From an uncultured Lachnospiraceae bacterium (GTDB taxonomy: Bacteria; Bacillota; Clostridia; Lachnospirales; Lachnospiraceae): DNA of 19,762 nucleotides. Shown here piece by piece: positions 1 to 7,031 of this stretch. Every line of letters starts with the position of its first letter. Within the stretch, counting starts at the first letter, position 1. The DNA lies in assembly GCA_900546495.1 (NCBI GenBank), contig URDN01000047.1, positions 1 to 19,762 on the forward strand, read 5' to 3'. The position numbers were made by a program, and so were the translations under genes. The notes under the pieces were generated by a model. The model saw nothing but the letters and a program-made list of their open reading frames with translations. It was not told the origin of the DNA and made no database searches.

Positions 1-2
1 CC

Positions 3-137
3 CCAGCCGAAAGAACATATCAGCATCGGTTAAACAGAATTCTGCTATCTGCTGACATACATTTATTTTTAGATCTATCAGATGCACAAAAATATGTCAT
101 ACGTTGCATGACATACATCTCGCAGCAAGAATGCTGA
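3..137 (+). CDS. possible 3' end of an unrecognised gene (partial)
   Basis: One plus-strand frame is open from the left edge to a TGA at 135-137 (44 codons seen). The translation has a plausible soluble, helical look near its end (DLSDAQKYVIRCMTYISQQ) but matches no family I recognise. The opposite strand also has a partly open frame here, so coding is not certain. The stop codon sits in the loop of a perfect 8-bp hairpin (127-147), an arrangement seen at gene ends, though no T-run follows. If real, it ends 117 bases before the potassium regulator gene on the same strand. Confidence 0.3.
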   Translation, partial: PAERTYQHRLNRILLSADIHLFLDLSDAQKYVIRCMTYISQQEC

Positions 138-192
138 AGGCATTCTTAGCTTGTTACTATATACGGCAAGTTACATATGATAACGTCTTGCC
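127..192 (+). promoter_or_regulatory. two hairpins in the leader of the KtrA-like gene
   Basis: Two inverted repeats lie in the 117 bases before the KtrA-like gene. The first is AAGAATGC/GCATTCTT (127-134 and 140-147, 5-nt loop). The second is GGCAAG/CTTGCC (165-170 and 187-192), with a nested GTTA/TAAC. TTGTTA (151-156) and CATATG/TATGAT (174-181) could be a weak promoter, with non-ideal spacing or boxes. I see neither the conserved core of a ydaO-type cyclic-di-AMP riboswitch nor a T-rich terminator. The function is unknown; the first hairpin may end the upstream frame. Confidence 0.35.
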
Positions 193-254
193 ATTACTTA
201 TTTGTTACTATTTATCAGACCAAATTTACTTATTTTTGCGGAAAGGATTTTATT

Positions 255-911
255 ATGAAATCATTTTTAATTATCGGAATGGGACGTTTCGGCAGTCATC
301 TGTGCCGGAATCTTGCCAAACTTGGAAACGAAGTTATGATCGTTGATCAGAACGAAGAATTGTTAGAGCCGCTTCTTCCTTATGTCACAGATGCCAAAAT
401 CGGTGACTGCACCAAAGAAGAAGTGTTAAAAAGTCTGGGCGTCGGAAACTTTGATAAATGTTTTGTCTGCATCGGCACCAATTTTCAGAGCAGTCTGGAA
501 ATCACCTGTCTGTTAAAAGAGCTTGGGGCAAAATATGTCATCAGCAAGGCAACCCGCGATGTACACGCAAAATTTCTTCTGCGCAACGGTGCTGACAAAA
601 TTATCTATCCGGATCGGGATATTGCAGAAAAATGTGCCGTGCAGTACAGTTCCGACAACGTTTTTGACTATTTTGAGCTGGGCGAAGATTTTTCCATCTA
701 TGAACTGGCTCCGTTGCCGGAGTGGATTGGAAAGACCATTATTGAGATGGATATCCGCAATAAATATCACACGAATATTGTGGCAATTCAGACTGCGGAT
801 GGAATTCAGGCAATGCCTCCGGCGAATTATCGTTTTAAAGAAGAAGAACATTTGCTGGTGATGGGGAAAAATGATGACATACGGAAACTGGTTCGAAAAT
901 TCAATAGTTAG
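255..911 (+). CDS. ktrA: KtrA/TrkA-type potassium uptake regulatory subunit (RCK)
   Basis: Predicted 218-residue cytosolic subunit that gates a KtrB/TrkH potassium channel by binding nucleotides. The N-terminal Rossmann (TrkA-N/RCK) domain carries the glycine motif GMGRFG at residues 8-13 and the acidic residue D31 (IVDQNEE) that usually contacts the adenosine ribose. A TrkA-C domain fills about residues 135-218. The length is normal for KtrA. The ATG at 255 was chosen over an upstream in-frame start at 177 because GAAAGGA lies 8 bases before it and the family begins with the MKSFLIIG strand. No ktrB partner is visible downstream, where a strong terminator follows; it may be to the left of the window or elsewhere. 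Family assignment is firm; choice of ktrA over trkA as a name is conventional. Confidence 0.9.
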   Translation: MKSFLIIGMGRFGSHLCRNLAKLGNEVMIVDQNEELLEPLLPYVTDAKIGDCTKEEVLKSLGVGNFDKCFVCIGTNFQSSLEITCLLKELGAKYVISKATRDVHAKFLLRNGADKIIYPDRDIAEKCAVQYSSDNVFDYFELGEDFSIYELAPLPEWIGKTIIEMDIRNKYHTNIVAIQTADGIQAMPPANYRFKEEEHLLVMGKNDDIRKLVRKFNS

Positions 912-956
912 TTTTTTCAGTGGCAGCAAATTTTTAATTCATTAAAGCGCTACGAA

Positions 957-984
957 GGAGAGAGCAGCGTGATTTCGACACAAC
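957..984 (+). other. possible seven-codon leader-like peptide with strong RBS
   Basis: After the KtrA-like stop, AAGGAG is followed at good spacing by GTG ATT TCG ACA CAA CCT ACA and a TAA. The frame would give a seven-residue peptide directly before the long hairpin at 991-1060. A good ribosome binding site on so short a frame is either chance or a minimal translated leader. There is no downstream plus-strand gene for it to regulate, so chance is more likely. Confidence 0.15.
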
Positions 985-990
985 CTACAT

Positions 991-1060
991 AAAAAGGACT
1001 CTGACTATTTGTCTCAGCGTGCGATTGTTAGCCGCAGAGACAAATAGCAGAGTCCCTTTT
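991..1060. terminator. long bidirectional terminator hairpin
   Basis: Arms 991-1015 and 1037-1060 pair almost completely: an A-run, GGACTCTG/CAGAGTCC, one bulged A, then CTATTTGTCTC/GAGACAAATAG, with a 21-nt loop. The A-run on one side and the T-run on the other make it a rho-independent terminator in both directions. It lies between the convergent KtrA-like gene and the Na/Pi cotransporter gene, and so serves both. Confidence 0.9.
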
Positions 1061-1099
1061 CATAACTTATATTTTAAACCACACAATTTCCCATAAACC

Positions 1100-2752
1100 T
1101 TACACTAATTTTGGCGCATCTAATTCAGATGGACGCTCTTTTAATGCATATGCCAGGTTAATGGCATGATCAGAACATCGTTCCAGATCGGTAACCAGAT
1201 CGGAGAAAATAACTCCACCAAGCGGATTACACATAGAATTCATAATACGCTCAATGTGGTTATTAATGAGATCTTTTTCATGGTCATCTACATGCTGCTC
1301 CAAAATTTCAATCTGATCTAATTTGCTGTAATCATCTTTTTCAAAGATATCCAACGCCAGATAAACAGCGTCCATCGCATCCTGCGACATATCCAGAAGT
1401 TCTTTTCTGGCCGCCTCTGACATTTCTGCTTTTTTCGCATTCATCTGTTCAATATACTCAACAATGTTTTCCGCATGATCAGATAAACGCTCAATATCGG
1501 TAACTGCAATGGTCATCATAGACACACGACGCATATTTTCCGGTGACAGATCCAGTGTTCTGAGTTCTACCATAGCATCTGCGATCAGATGATTCAAAAT
1601 ATTAACACTCTCTTCATGAGAACGTACCGAAGCTGCCTTTGATACACTGTAATGAAAGAAACAATCCAACGCACGTTTCAGGTTATCTGCTGCGATATGT
1701 CCCATACGTGTAATCTCACGCTGTGTCTGACGCAAAGCAACCGGAGCCGGCACTTTTGTCATCTGTGTCATAAAAACCAAAGAGCGGTCTTCTAACTGCT
1801 GGTTTTCCTCCGGAAGCACCGGAACAATCTTCTCTGCCAGCCAAATCAGTTTGTTTGTAAACGGTAATTCCACCAAAACCGCGATAATCGCAAAAATCGT
1901 ATGTGTATTTGCCACCTGTCGACCGACATCACTTGGTGACAAGCTCTGAATTCCCGTTAATATAATCGGGAATATATTGATCAATGCAACCAAAATTCCT
2001 GCTCGGAATACGTTAAACAGAAGATTCAAAATAGCTGCTCTCTTTCCATTTCTGTTTGCTGTCAGACTTGCAAGCAGGTTCGGTGTAACAGAACCAATTG
2101 CCGCACCAATTACCAGATAAACAGCTACGTTGTAATTGAGCAGTCCCTGAATGGCAAACGCCTGAAAAATAACGGTTGAAGAAGAAGAACTCTGCAATAA
2201 TGCCGTAAATGCAATACCAAACAAAATTGCAAGTGCCGGATTGTTCAGCGTGGATAAGAATGAAACAAATCCTTCACTCTGAGATAACGGTTGAATCGCA
2301 ACTTTCATCATAGTAATACCCTGGAATAACATACCAAAGCCCATGATAACAGAGCCCACATGCTTCACAAAATCATTTTTCATAAACAGATACATGATCG
2401 CGCCTGAAAAAAGAAGCAGCGGCGTAAATGTACTGATATTAAACGCTGTAATCTGCGCGGTGATTGTTGTACCGATGTTAGCACCCATAATAACACCGAT
2501 TGCCTGTCCTAAGTTCATCAGACCTGAGTTTACAAATCCGATAACCATAACATCCGTAGCCGAAGAACTCTGAACCAATACCGTCATACCAAGTCCCACA
2601 GCAATTGCGATCAATTTGTTTTTTGTTGCGTGTTCCAAAATTGTCTGGAGTTTGTCACCACAGGCATTTTTCAGACCAGCGGACATGATCGTCATTCCAA
2701 AAAGGAACAATCCAACGCCACCCAATAGTGAAAACACTTCTACTATAGACAT
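1100..2752 (-). CDS. Na+/phosphate cotransporter with C-terminal PhoU domain
   Basis: Predicted 550-residue membrane protein that imports phosphate with sodium (PF02690, Na_Pi_cotrans, fused to PhoU helices). The N-terminal ~310 residues are hydrophobic and contain the two inverted-repeat QSSS motifs typical of the family: QSSSATDV at 61-68 and QSSSSSTV at 187-194. Residues about 340-540 are a soluble helical PhoU-like region (for example MMTIAVTDIERLSDHAENIV and a second DLERCSDHAINLA repeat), expected to sense or restrain transport. The start is supported by GGAGG eight bases upstream. It is monocistronic: a terminator follows, and a promoter with a Pho-box-like array precedes it. Bacterial members are often annotated NptA or YjbB; the substrate could be a related anion. 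Confidence 0.93.
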   Translation of the reverse strand: MSIVEVFSLLGGVGLFLFGMTIMSAGLKNACGDKLQTILEHATKNKLIAIAVGLGMTVLVQSSSATDVMVIGFVNSGLMNLGQAIGVIMGANIGTTITAQITAFNISTFTPLLLFSGAIMYLFMKNDFVKHVGSVIMGFGMLFQGITMMKVAIQPLSQSEGFVSFLSTLNNPALAILFGIAFTALLQSSSSSTVIFQAFAIQGLLNYNVAVYLVIGAAIGSVTPNLLASLTANRNGKRAAILNLLFNVFRAGILVALINIFPIILTGIQSLSPSDVGRQVANTHTIFAIIAVLVELPFTNKLIWLAEKIVPVLPEENQQLEDRSLVFMTQMTKVPAPVALRQTQREITRMGHIAADNLKRALDCFFHYSVSKAASVRSHEESVNILNHLIADAMVELRTLDLSPENMRRVSMMTIAVTDIERLSDHAENIVEYIEQMNAKKAEMSEAARKELLDMSQDAMDAVYLALDIFEKDDYSKLDQIEILEQHVDDHEKDLINNHIERIMNSMCNPLGGVIFSDLVTDLERCSDHAINLAYALKERPSELDAPKLV

Positions 2753-2787
2753 ATATTTATCCTCCGTAATATTCGTAAAAAAATTGT

Positions 2788-2840
2788 AAATAGATTTTTA
2801 CATATAAATCTATTTTAACAGTAAAATGTAAATTTGTCTT
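2788..2840 (-). promoter_or_regulatory. promoter of the Na/Pi cotransporter gene, with palindrome
   Basis: Read on the minus strand, AAGACA (2835-2840) and TAAAAT (2812-2817) are spaced 17 bp apart, a weak -35 with a good -10. Overlapping the -10 and start site is an interrupted palindrome, AAATAGATTT and AAATCTATTT (2788-2797 and 2806-2815) with an 8-nt spacer. It could be an operator or a 5' UTR hairpin. A weak -35 fits a promoter that needs an activator. Confidence 0.5.
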
Positions 2841-2864
2841 TAGCTTAAACGGATTTTATTGAAA

Positions 2865-2908
2865 ATAGGTAAAATATAAGAATTTTCAATGTAAAATAGA
2901 AGTAAAAT
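2865..2908 (-). promoter_or_regulatory. tandem 11-bp repeats, candidate Pho box
   Basis: Four head-to-tail 11-bp units lie at 2865-2875, 2876-2886, 2887-2897 and 2898-2908. On the minus strand they read ATTTTACTTCT, ATTTTACATTG, AAAATTCTTAT and ATTTTACCTAT, so three of four keep ATTTTAC in phase. PhoP of Gram-positive bacteria binds direct TTxACA-like hexamers repeated about every 11 bp, and a gene for phosphate uptake with a PhoU domain lies downstream. The array ends 25 bp upstream of the proposed -35. PhoP binding is inference. Confidence 0.5.
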
Positions 2909-2995
2909 ATATAAATAGTAACAAATTTATCACCATCCAGTTGCGGAACCATAATTTTTCACAATTTTTAATGATTATTTTAACAAAACTAACGG

Positions 2996-3024
2996 TTGAT
3001 TTTTTGTTTTGTATTCTGTATAAT
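2996..3024 (+). promoter_or_regulatory. promoter of the tRNA-Leu unit
   Basis: TTGATT at 2996-3001 and a perfect TATAAT at 3019-3024 are separated by 17 bp. Transcription would start near 3031, about 100 bases before the mature tRNA, so the transcript carries the truncated tRNA copy at 3053-3120 in its leader. Confidence 0.85.
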
Positions 3025-3050
3025 CTATGTTACGACTAAATTTTTTAGTT

Positions 3051-3120
3051 TTGCGGATATGGCGGAATTCATGACCATTGAACTACTAACGTTCAATGGT
3101 AGGAAGAAGCGCCAGAGCGC
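3051..3120 (+). pseudogene. truncated tRNA-Leu 5'-half copy with inserted hairpin
   Basis: Positions 3051-3069 repeat exactly the 19 bases at 3131-3149, that is, TT plus the first 17 nt of the tRNA-Leu. The copy then departs for 39 nt containing a perfect 10-bp hairpin (3074-3083 with 3091-3100, 7-nt loop), and rejoins the tRNA with GCGCCAGA (3109-3116), matching the D-stem 3' side and anticodon 5' stem (3157-3164). It then stops matching. The copy lacks the 3' half and cannot be a working tRNA. It lies within the leader of the tRNA-Leu transcript. Confidence 0.75.
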
Positions 3121-3132
3121 ATTCATTACTTT

Positions 3133-3212
3133 GCGGATATGGCGGAATTGGCAGACGCGCCAGATTTAGGTTCTGGTGGGAGACCGTGCAGGTTCAAGTC
3201 CTGTTATCCGCA
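3133..3212 (+). tRNA. tRNA-Leu, anticodon UAG
   Basis: Class II tRNA of 80 nt. The acceptor stem GCGGATA (3133-3139) pairs with TATCCGC (3205-3211), with discriminator A at 3212. The anticodon arm is CCAGA-TTTAGGT-TCTGG, giving anticodon TAG for CUA/CUN leucine codons. A short variable arm and the T arm with GGTTCAAGTCC follow. CCA is not encoded and must be added by enzyme. It has its own promoter and terminator, so it is a single-gene unit. Confidence 0.97.
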
Positions 3213-3215
3213 TAG

Positions 3216-3264
3216 AATAAGGGTTTTCGGGCATTTTTCATAGTCCCGAAAACCCTTATTTTTT
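3216..3264 (+). terminator. rho-independent terminator of tRNA-Leu
   Basis: A perfect 16-bp stem, 3216-3231 with 3245-3260 (core AAGGGTTTTCGGG/CCCGAAAACCCTT), has a 13-nt loop and is followed by a T-run. It begins four bases after the tRNA end. It also lies at the 3' end of the nrdG side, but the T-run favours the plus direction. Confidence 0.95.
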
Positions 3265-3308
3265 ATGTTTTGACATCAACTAACTTCCAACCGGAATATA
3301 TGCAGCTT

Positions 3309-3842
3309 CTATTTTCCGTCCCACCATACGATTTCACCGGCTTCTTCGGTTTTTCTCAGATCGATCAGACGCTGATTCTCCGATCCACGGAACTGCAGAC
3401 TGATATTTTTCTTATCTTTCATAAATTCTCCGTCTACAAGTACATCCACACAGGCAAGCACCGCATCCGTTACCTCACAACGTGCTCTTCCGGTTCCAAT
3501 CTCTTTTCCAGTCAATTCCTCATATACATAACCGCTGTAAGCCCAGATTGTTTTTTCCGGCAGTTCACGGCGCACTCTCTGTAAAAACGGAAGCAACACG
3601 TACTGATGCTCCGGTTCAAATGGTTCCCCGCCAAGTAATGTCAGACCTGACACATATCCAGGTTGCAATGCATCCATCAGTTCTTCTTCTACATCTTTTG
3701 TAAAAGGCTGACCATAGGAAAAATTCCATGTCTCCGGTTGAAAACATTCCTCACAATGATGCGTACATCCGGACACAAATAAAGTTACGCGTACTCCCGG
3801 TCCATCCGCAATATCTGATTTTTTTATATTACAATAATACAT
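3309..3842 (-). CDS. nrdG: anaerobic ribonucleotide reductase activating enzyme
   Basis: Radical SAM enzyme of 177 residues that uses a [4Fe-4S] cluster and S-adenosylmethionine to make the glycyl radical on NrdD. The cluster motif CxxxCxxC is C26, C30, C33 (SGCTHHCEEC). A GGEPF motif at 71-75 is the SAM-binding segment. The length is normal for NrdG. GGAGGGG sits 8 bases before the ATG. The gene starts 30 bases after the stop of the DUF4250-type gene, so the two are probably co-transcribed downstream of nrdD. Confidence 0.95.
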   Translation of the reverse strand: MYYCNIKKSDIADGPGVRVTLFVSGCTHHCEECFQPETWNFSYGQPFTKDVEEELMDALQPGYVSGLTLLGGEPFEPEHQYVLLPFLQRVRRELPEKTIWAYSGYVYEELTGKEIGTGRARCEVTDAVLACVDVLVDGEFMKDKKNISLQFRGSENQRLIDLRKTEEAGEIVWWDGK

Positions 3843-3872
3843 GTTCTATCCCCTCCAGATACTATCTTCAGC

Positions 3873-4049
3873 TTATCGGAACTGATTTGTCTCCGGCTTA
3901 TATTCATAATTGATCTGTGCAAGCTGATCTATAATTTCCTGTTCTGTTACACCATACGCTTTTGCCAGTTCTGCCAATGATGGATAGTGGTCTCTCAGTT
4001 CTGTATTTACAACGCTTAAAAGCATCACAGGATCTTTTGGTAATTTCAT
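3873..4049 (-). CDS. DUF4250-type small protein between nrdD and nrdG
   Basis: Protein of 58 residues (begins MKLPKDPVMLLSVVNTELRD, ends with NQF-R) that I recognise as resembling the DUF4250 family of Clostridia, which has no known function. The middle (SLAELAKAYGVTEQEIIDQL) looks like a small helix-turn-helix. The ATG at 4049 is preferred over a longer in-frame start because GGAGG lies 8 bases upstream and the family starts with (M)xLPKDP. It sits 30 bases ahead of nrdG and 277 bases after nrdD. A TATAAT (4091-4096 on the plus strand as ATTATA) may give it its own promoter. A link with anaerobic nucleotide reduction is inference from position only. Confidence 0.8.
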   Translation of the reverse strand: MKLPKDPVMLLSVVNTELRDHYPSLAELAKAYGVTEQEIIDQLAQINYEYKPETNQFR

Positions 4050-4089
4050 TGTTTTATTCCTCCAGCATCTATATCTCTGTATCATTCCC

Positions 4090-4326
4090 TATTATAATAC
4101 TATATGCTCTTTTTTGGTATTCTATTTTTCAAGAATCGTTGCCATTCCACTTTTTCTCCTGTCAACAGCTGTCGATTTTCTTTAAAACATATTAAGAAAG
4201 ACTGTTATATAACGTCTTTCTCAACAATTACATAGCAGTCTTTTTTAAATTTATTATTTTTGTTACAAATCTCAGAGTTTTTAAGGCTTTTTTCCTCGGC
4301 CGAAATTTTTTGGCTTTTTTGCTAAT
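4090..4326 (-). other. nrdD to DUF4250 intergenic region with hairpins
   Basis: About 240 bases without a gene. An inverted repeat GAAAGAC/GTCTTTC encloses an AT palindrome (4195-4229 area), and the plus strand also offers AAAGACTG with CAGTCTTTTTT further out, so either strand can form a terminator-like hairpin. Nearer nrdD, AAAAAAGCC occurs twice on the minus strand (around 4270-4320) around a TCGGCCGA palindrome. Whether nrdD is terminated here or reads through to nrdG cannot be decided. A -10-like TATAAT on the minus strand at 4091-4096 may restart transcription. Confidence 0.4.
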
Positions 4327-6504
4327 TTACAGATGAAGCACTCTCTCCTTAATTTCCTGAGTTCTTCCCTGATTCCAGAACTGTGTTCCGATATATCCGC
4401 AGGTACGACGTGCCACATTCATCTTATCCTGATCATGGTTTCCGCAGTTTGGACACTCCCAGATCAGTTTTCCGTCTTCCTCTACGATCCGAATCTCACC
4501 GGTGTAACCGCACACCTGACAGAAATCACTCTTTGTATTCAGCTCTGCGTACATGATGTTATCGTAAATGTACTGCATTACTGCAAGTACCGCATCCAGA
4601 TTCTGCTGCATATTCGGTACTTCCACGTAGCTGATCGCGCCACCCGGAGACAACTTCTGGAACTGCGCTTCGAATTTCAGTTTTTCGAAAGCATCAATGT
4701 TCTCTGTTACGTGTACATGATAGCTGTTTGTGATGTAGTTCTTGTCTGTTACACCCGGGATCAGTCCAAAACGTTTCTGCAGGCATTTTGCAAATTTGTA
4801 AGTGGTGGACTCAAGCGGTGTGCCATACAGACTGAAGTCTACGTTGTGCTCTGCTTTCCACTCGTTGCAGACATCGTTCATATGCTGCATTACTTCCAGT
4901 GCAAACGGTGTTGCGCTTGGATCTGTGTGGGATTTACCGGTCATATATCGAACACATTCGCACAGACCTGCATATCCAAGTGAGATTGTGGAATATCCAC
5001 CGTGAAGCAATTCATCGATGGTCTCGCCTTTTTTCAGTCTTGCCAGTGCACCATGCTGCCACAGGATCGGAGCTACATCAGAAGGTGTTCCTTCCAGACG
5101 CTCATGACGGCAAACCAGTGCGCGGTGGCAAAGTTCCAGACGCTCATCAAAAATCTTCCAGAATTTTTCCATATCTCCGCCGGAAGAGCAGGCTACATCA
5201 ACCAGGTTGACAGTTACAACACCCTGGTTGAAACGTCCGTAATATTTCGGCTGATTTGTTTTCGGATCTACATATGGTGTCAGGAATGAACGGCATCCCA
5301 TACACGGATAACAATGTCCTTCACCATTTTTGTCTACCTTATTTTCAAACATGATCTTCTCAGAGATGTAATCCGGCACCATTCTTTTTGCTGTACACTC
5401 TGCAGCAAGTTTTGTCAGATACCAGTATTTGCTGTCCTCATGAATATTGTCTTCTTCCAAAACGTAGATCAGTTTCGGGAATGCAGGTGTAATATAAACA
5501 CCCTTTTCATTCTTGATACCCTGAATACGCTGTTTTAACACTTCCTCAATAACCATTGCAAGATCGTCTCTGGTGCGTCCTTCCGGAACTTCATTCAGAT
5601 ACATAAAAATCGTGATAAACGGAGCCTGACCATTGGTTGTCATCAGCGTGATCACCTGATACTGGATCATCTGAACACCCTGTTTTACTTCTTTCTGTAC
5701 ACGAAGTTCTGCTACTTTATTGATTGTCTCTTCATCCGCCTCGATACCACTCTGCTCGAATTCGCAGGCAACTTCTCTCTGGTATTTCTCACGGCTTACC
5801 TGTACAAACGGTACCAGATGGGACAGTGAAATACTCTGTCCGCCATACTGGGAACTTGCGATCTGTGCAACCGCCTGCGTGGCTACGTTACATGCAGTAG
5901 AAAAGCTGTGTGGTTTTTCAATCATTGTCTCGCTGATCACAGTTCCATTCTCCAGCATGTCGTCCAGATTTACCAGACAGCAGTTGTGCATATGCTGTGC
6001 AAAATAATCAGCATCATGGAAATGGATCAGCCCCTTCTCGTGTGCATCCACGATATCTTCCGGCAGAAGGAAACGTTTTGTAATATCTTTACTTACCTCA
6101 CCTGCCATATAATCACGCTGTACACTGTTGACTGCTGGGTTTTTGTTAGAGTTTTCCTGTTTTACTTCCTCATTGTCAAACTCAAGCAGGCTTAAGATCT
6201 GCTCATCTGTTGAGTTGGACTTACGCACCAGCGCTCTCTTATATCGGTATGTGATATAGTTACGCGCTACAGAAAAGGCTCTCTGATTCATGATCTGATT
6301 TTCTACCAGATCCTGAATTTCTTCTACACTCAATGCACGATTCATGCCTTCGCAAATCGTACGCATATTGGCTCCGATGACTGCGATCTGCTCTTTGCTC
6401 ATCCGCTCAGTCTCTGCCACACTGTCATTCGCCCTGATCACTGCGGAAATAATCTTATCCAGATCAAACTGCGATTCTGATCCGCTACGTTTAATAATCT
6501 TCAT
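4327..6504 (-). CDS. nrdD: anaerobic ribonucleoside-triphosphate reductase (class III)
   Basis: Glycyl-radical enzyme of 725 residues that reduces ribonucleoside triphosphates to deoxynucleotides without oxygen. It has an N-terminal ATP-cone allosteric domain (about residues 1-90), a catalytic barrel with the Cys-rich region CYPCMGCRSF, and a C-terminal zinc site (CQVCGY and CPNCG). The glycyl radical loop RRTCGYIG places the radical on Gly703. The start at 6504 was chosen because an AAAGGG box precedes it and the family begins with a K-R-x-G ATP-cone segment; an upstream in-frame extension of 57 codons crosses the promoter and is discarded. NrdR-box-like operators overlap its promoter. It is activated by NrdG, encoded downstream. 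Confidence 0.97.
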   Translation of the reverse strand: MKIIKRSGSESQFDLDKIISAVIRANDSVAETERMSKEQIAVIGANMRTICEGMNRALSVEEIQDLVENQIMNQRAFSVARNYITYRYKRALVRKSNSTDEQILSLLEFDNEEVKQENSNKNPAVNSVQRDYMAGEVSKDITKRFLLPEDIVDAHEKGLIHFHDADYFAQHMHNCCLVNLDDMLENGTVISETMIEKPHSFSTACNVATQAVAQIASSQYGGQSISLSHLVPFVQVSREKYQREVACEFEQSGIEADEETINKVAELRVQKEVKQGVQMIQYQVITLMTTNGQAPFITIFMYLNEVPEGRTRDDLAMVIEEVLKQRIQGIKNEKGVYITPAFPKLIYVLEEDNIHEDSKYWYLTKLAAECTAKRMVPDYISEKIMFENKVDKNGEGHCYPCMGCRSFLTPYVDPKTNQPKYYGRFNQGVVTVNLVDVACSSGGDMEKFWKIFDERLELCHRALVCRHERLEGTPSDVAPILWQHGALARLKKGETIDELLHGGYSTISLGYAGLCECVRYMTGKSHTDPSATPFALEVMQHMNDVCNEWKAEHNVDFSLYGTPLESTTYKFAKCLQKRFGLIPGVTDKNYITNSYHVHVTENIDAFEKLKFEAQFQKLSPGGAISYVEVPNMQQNLDAVLAVMQYIYDNIMYAELNTKSDFCQVCGYTGEIRIVEEDGKLIWECPNCGNHDQDKMNVARRTCGYIGTQFWNQGRTQEIKERVLHL

Positions 6505-6631
6505 TCCACTCGCCCTTTCTTCCCATTGATTTTTCTGAATTTTATATTTTCCTGATTGTAATTTTCCAAACATCAAAACTGTTCGGATAACTGTTTTTCT
6601 GTTATATCGATCCCTGAGATCGTTCTTGACC

Positions 6632-6660
6632 ATTGTACAATATATAGTATTGTTTTTCAA
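6632..6660 (-). promoter_or_regulatory. nrdD promoter
   Basis: On the minus strand, TTGAAA (6655-6660) and TACAAT (6632-6637) are exactly 17 bp apart. The transcript would start near 6625, leaving a 5' UTR of about 120 nt before the ATG at 6504. The spacer is occupied by an NrdR-box-like palindrome. Confidence 0.75.
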
Positions 6661-6682
6661 TCGCAAATCCCACATCTAGTGA
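6635..6682 (-). promoter_or_regulatory. pair of NrdR-box-like operators
   Basis: The proximal box (6635-6650, minus strand ATACTATATATTGTAC) matches the known NrdR box (ACACTATATATAGTGT-like) at about 12 of 16 positions and overlaps the spacer and -10. The distal box (6667-6682, minus strand TCACTAGATGTGGGAT) is weaker, about 10 of 16. They are 32 bp apart centre to centre, the three-helical-turn spacing known for paired NrdR boxes. NrdR would repress nrdD when dATP is abundant. Confidence 0.7.
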
Positions 6683-6904
6683 TATTCTGTCGATATCAAC
6701 AAATTTCAGATAACACCTTGACTTTTTTCAATCACACAGAATACTGCCTGTTTCTGCGTTTCTTTTCTACTTAATTCGATTTTTTTCAAAAAACAAAAAC
6801 AGCACTTTGCACAATTGACAAAAATGCCATTCCACGTTTCCTGCTATATCTTGCATGCGCATCTTTTTGCACATCTATTCCTAATGAAACAGGAGATTTT
6901 ACGC
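6683..6904. other. intergenic region between gltX terminator and nrdD promoter
   Basis: AT-rich stretch with no convincing gene. TTGACT (near 6718) and TTGACA (near 6816) on the plus strand look like -35 boxes but lack a -10 at proper spacing. Short plus-strand frames here lack ribosome binding sites. Confidence 0.5.
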
Positions 6905-6954
6905 ACAAAAAGAGAGGGAAAGAGTTCCGTCGTGATCAGGTACTCTTACCCCTC
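6905..6954 (-). terminator. rho-independent terminator downstream of gltX
   Basis: On the minus strand GAGGGGTAAGAGT (6942-6954) pairs with ACTCTTTCCCTC (6914-6925), with a small internal loop and a 16-nt apical region, followed by TCTTTTT. It lies about 80 bases after the gltX stop. Confidence 0.75.
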
Positions 6955-7031
6955 CCCTGATGTCAGATCTGATAACCAGATTCGGTGCAGCACCATTGGC
7001 TCACACTATATCTGGCATGATATTCACTTTC

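Noticed and set aside
6505..6675. 57-residue N-terminal extension of NrdD
   Set aside because: It overlaps the proposed -10, -35 and NrdR boxes; the extension is not family-like, and a ribosome binding site precedes the ATG at 6504.
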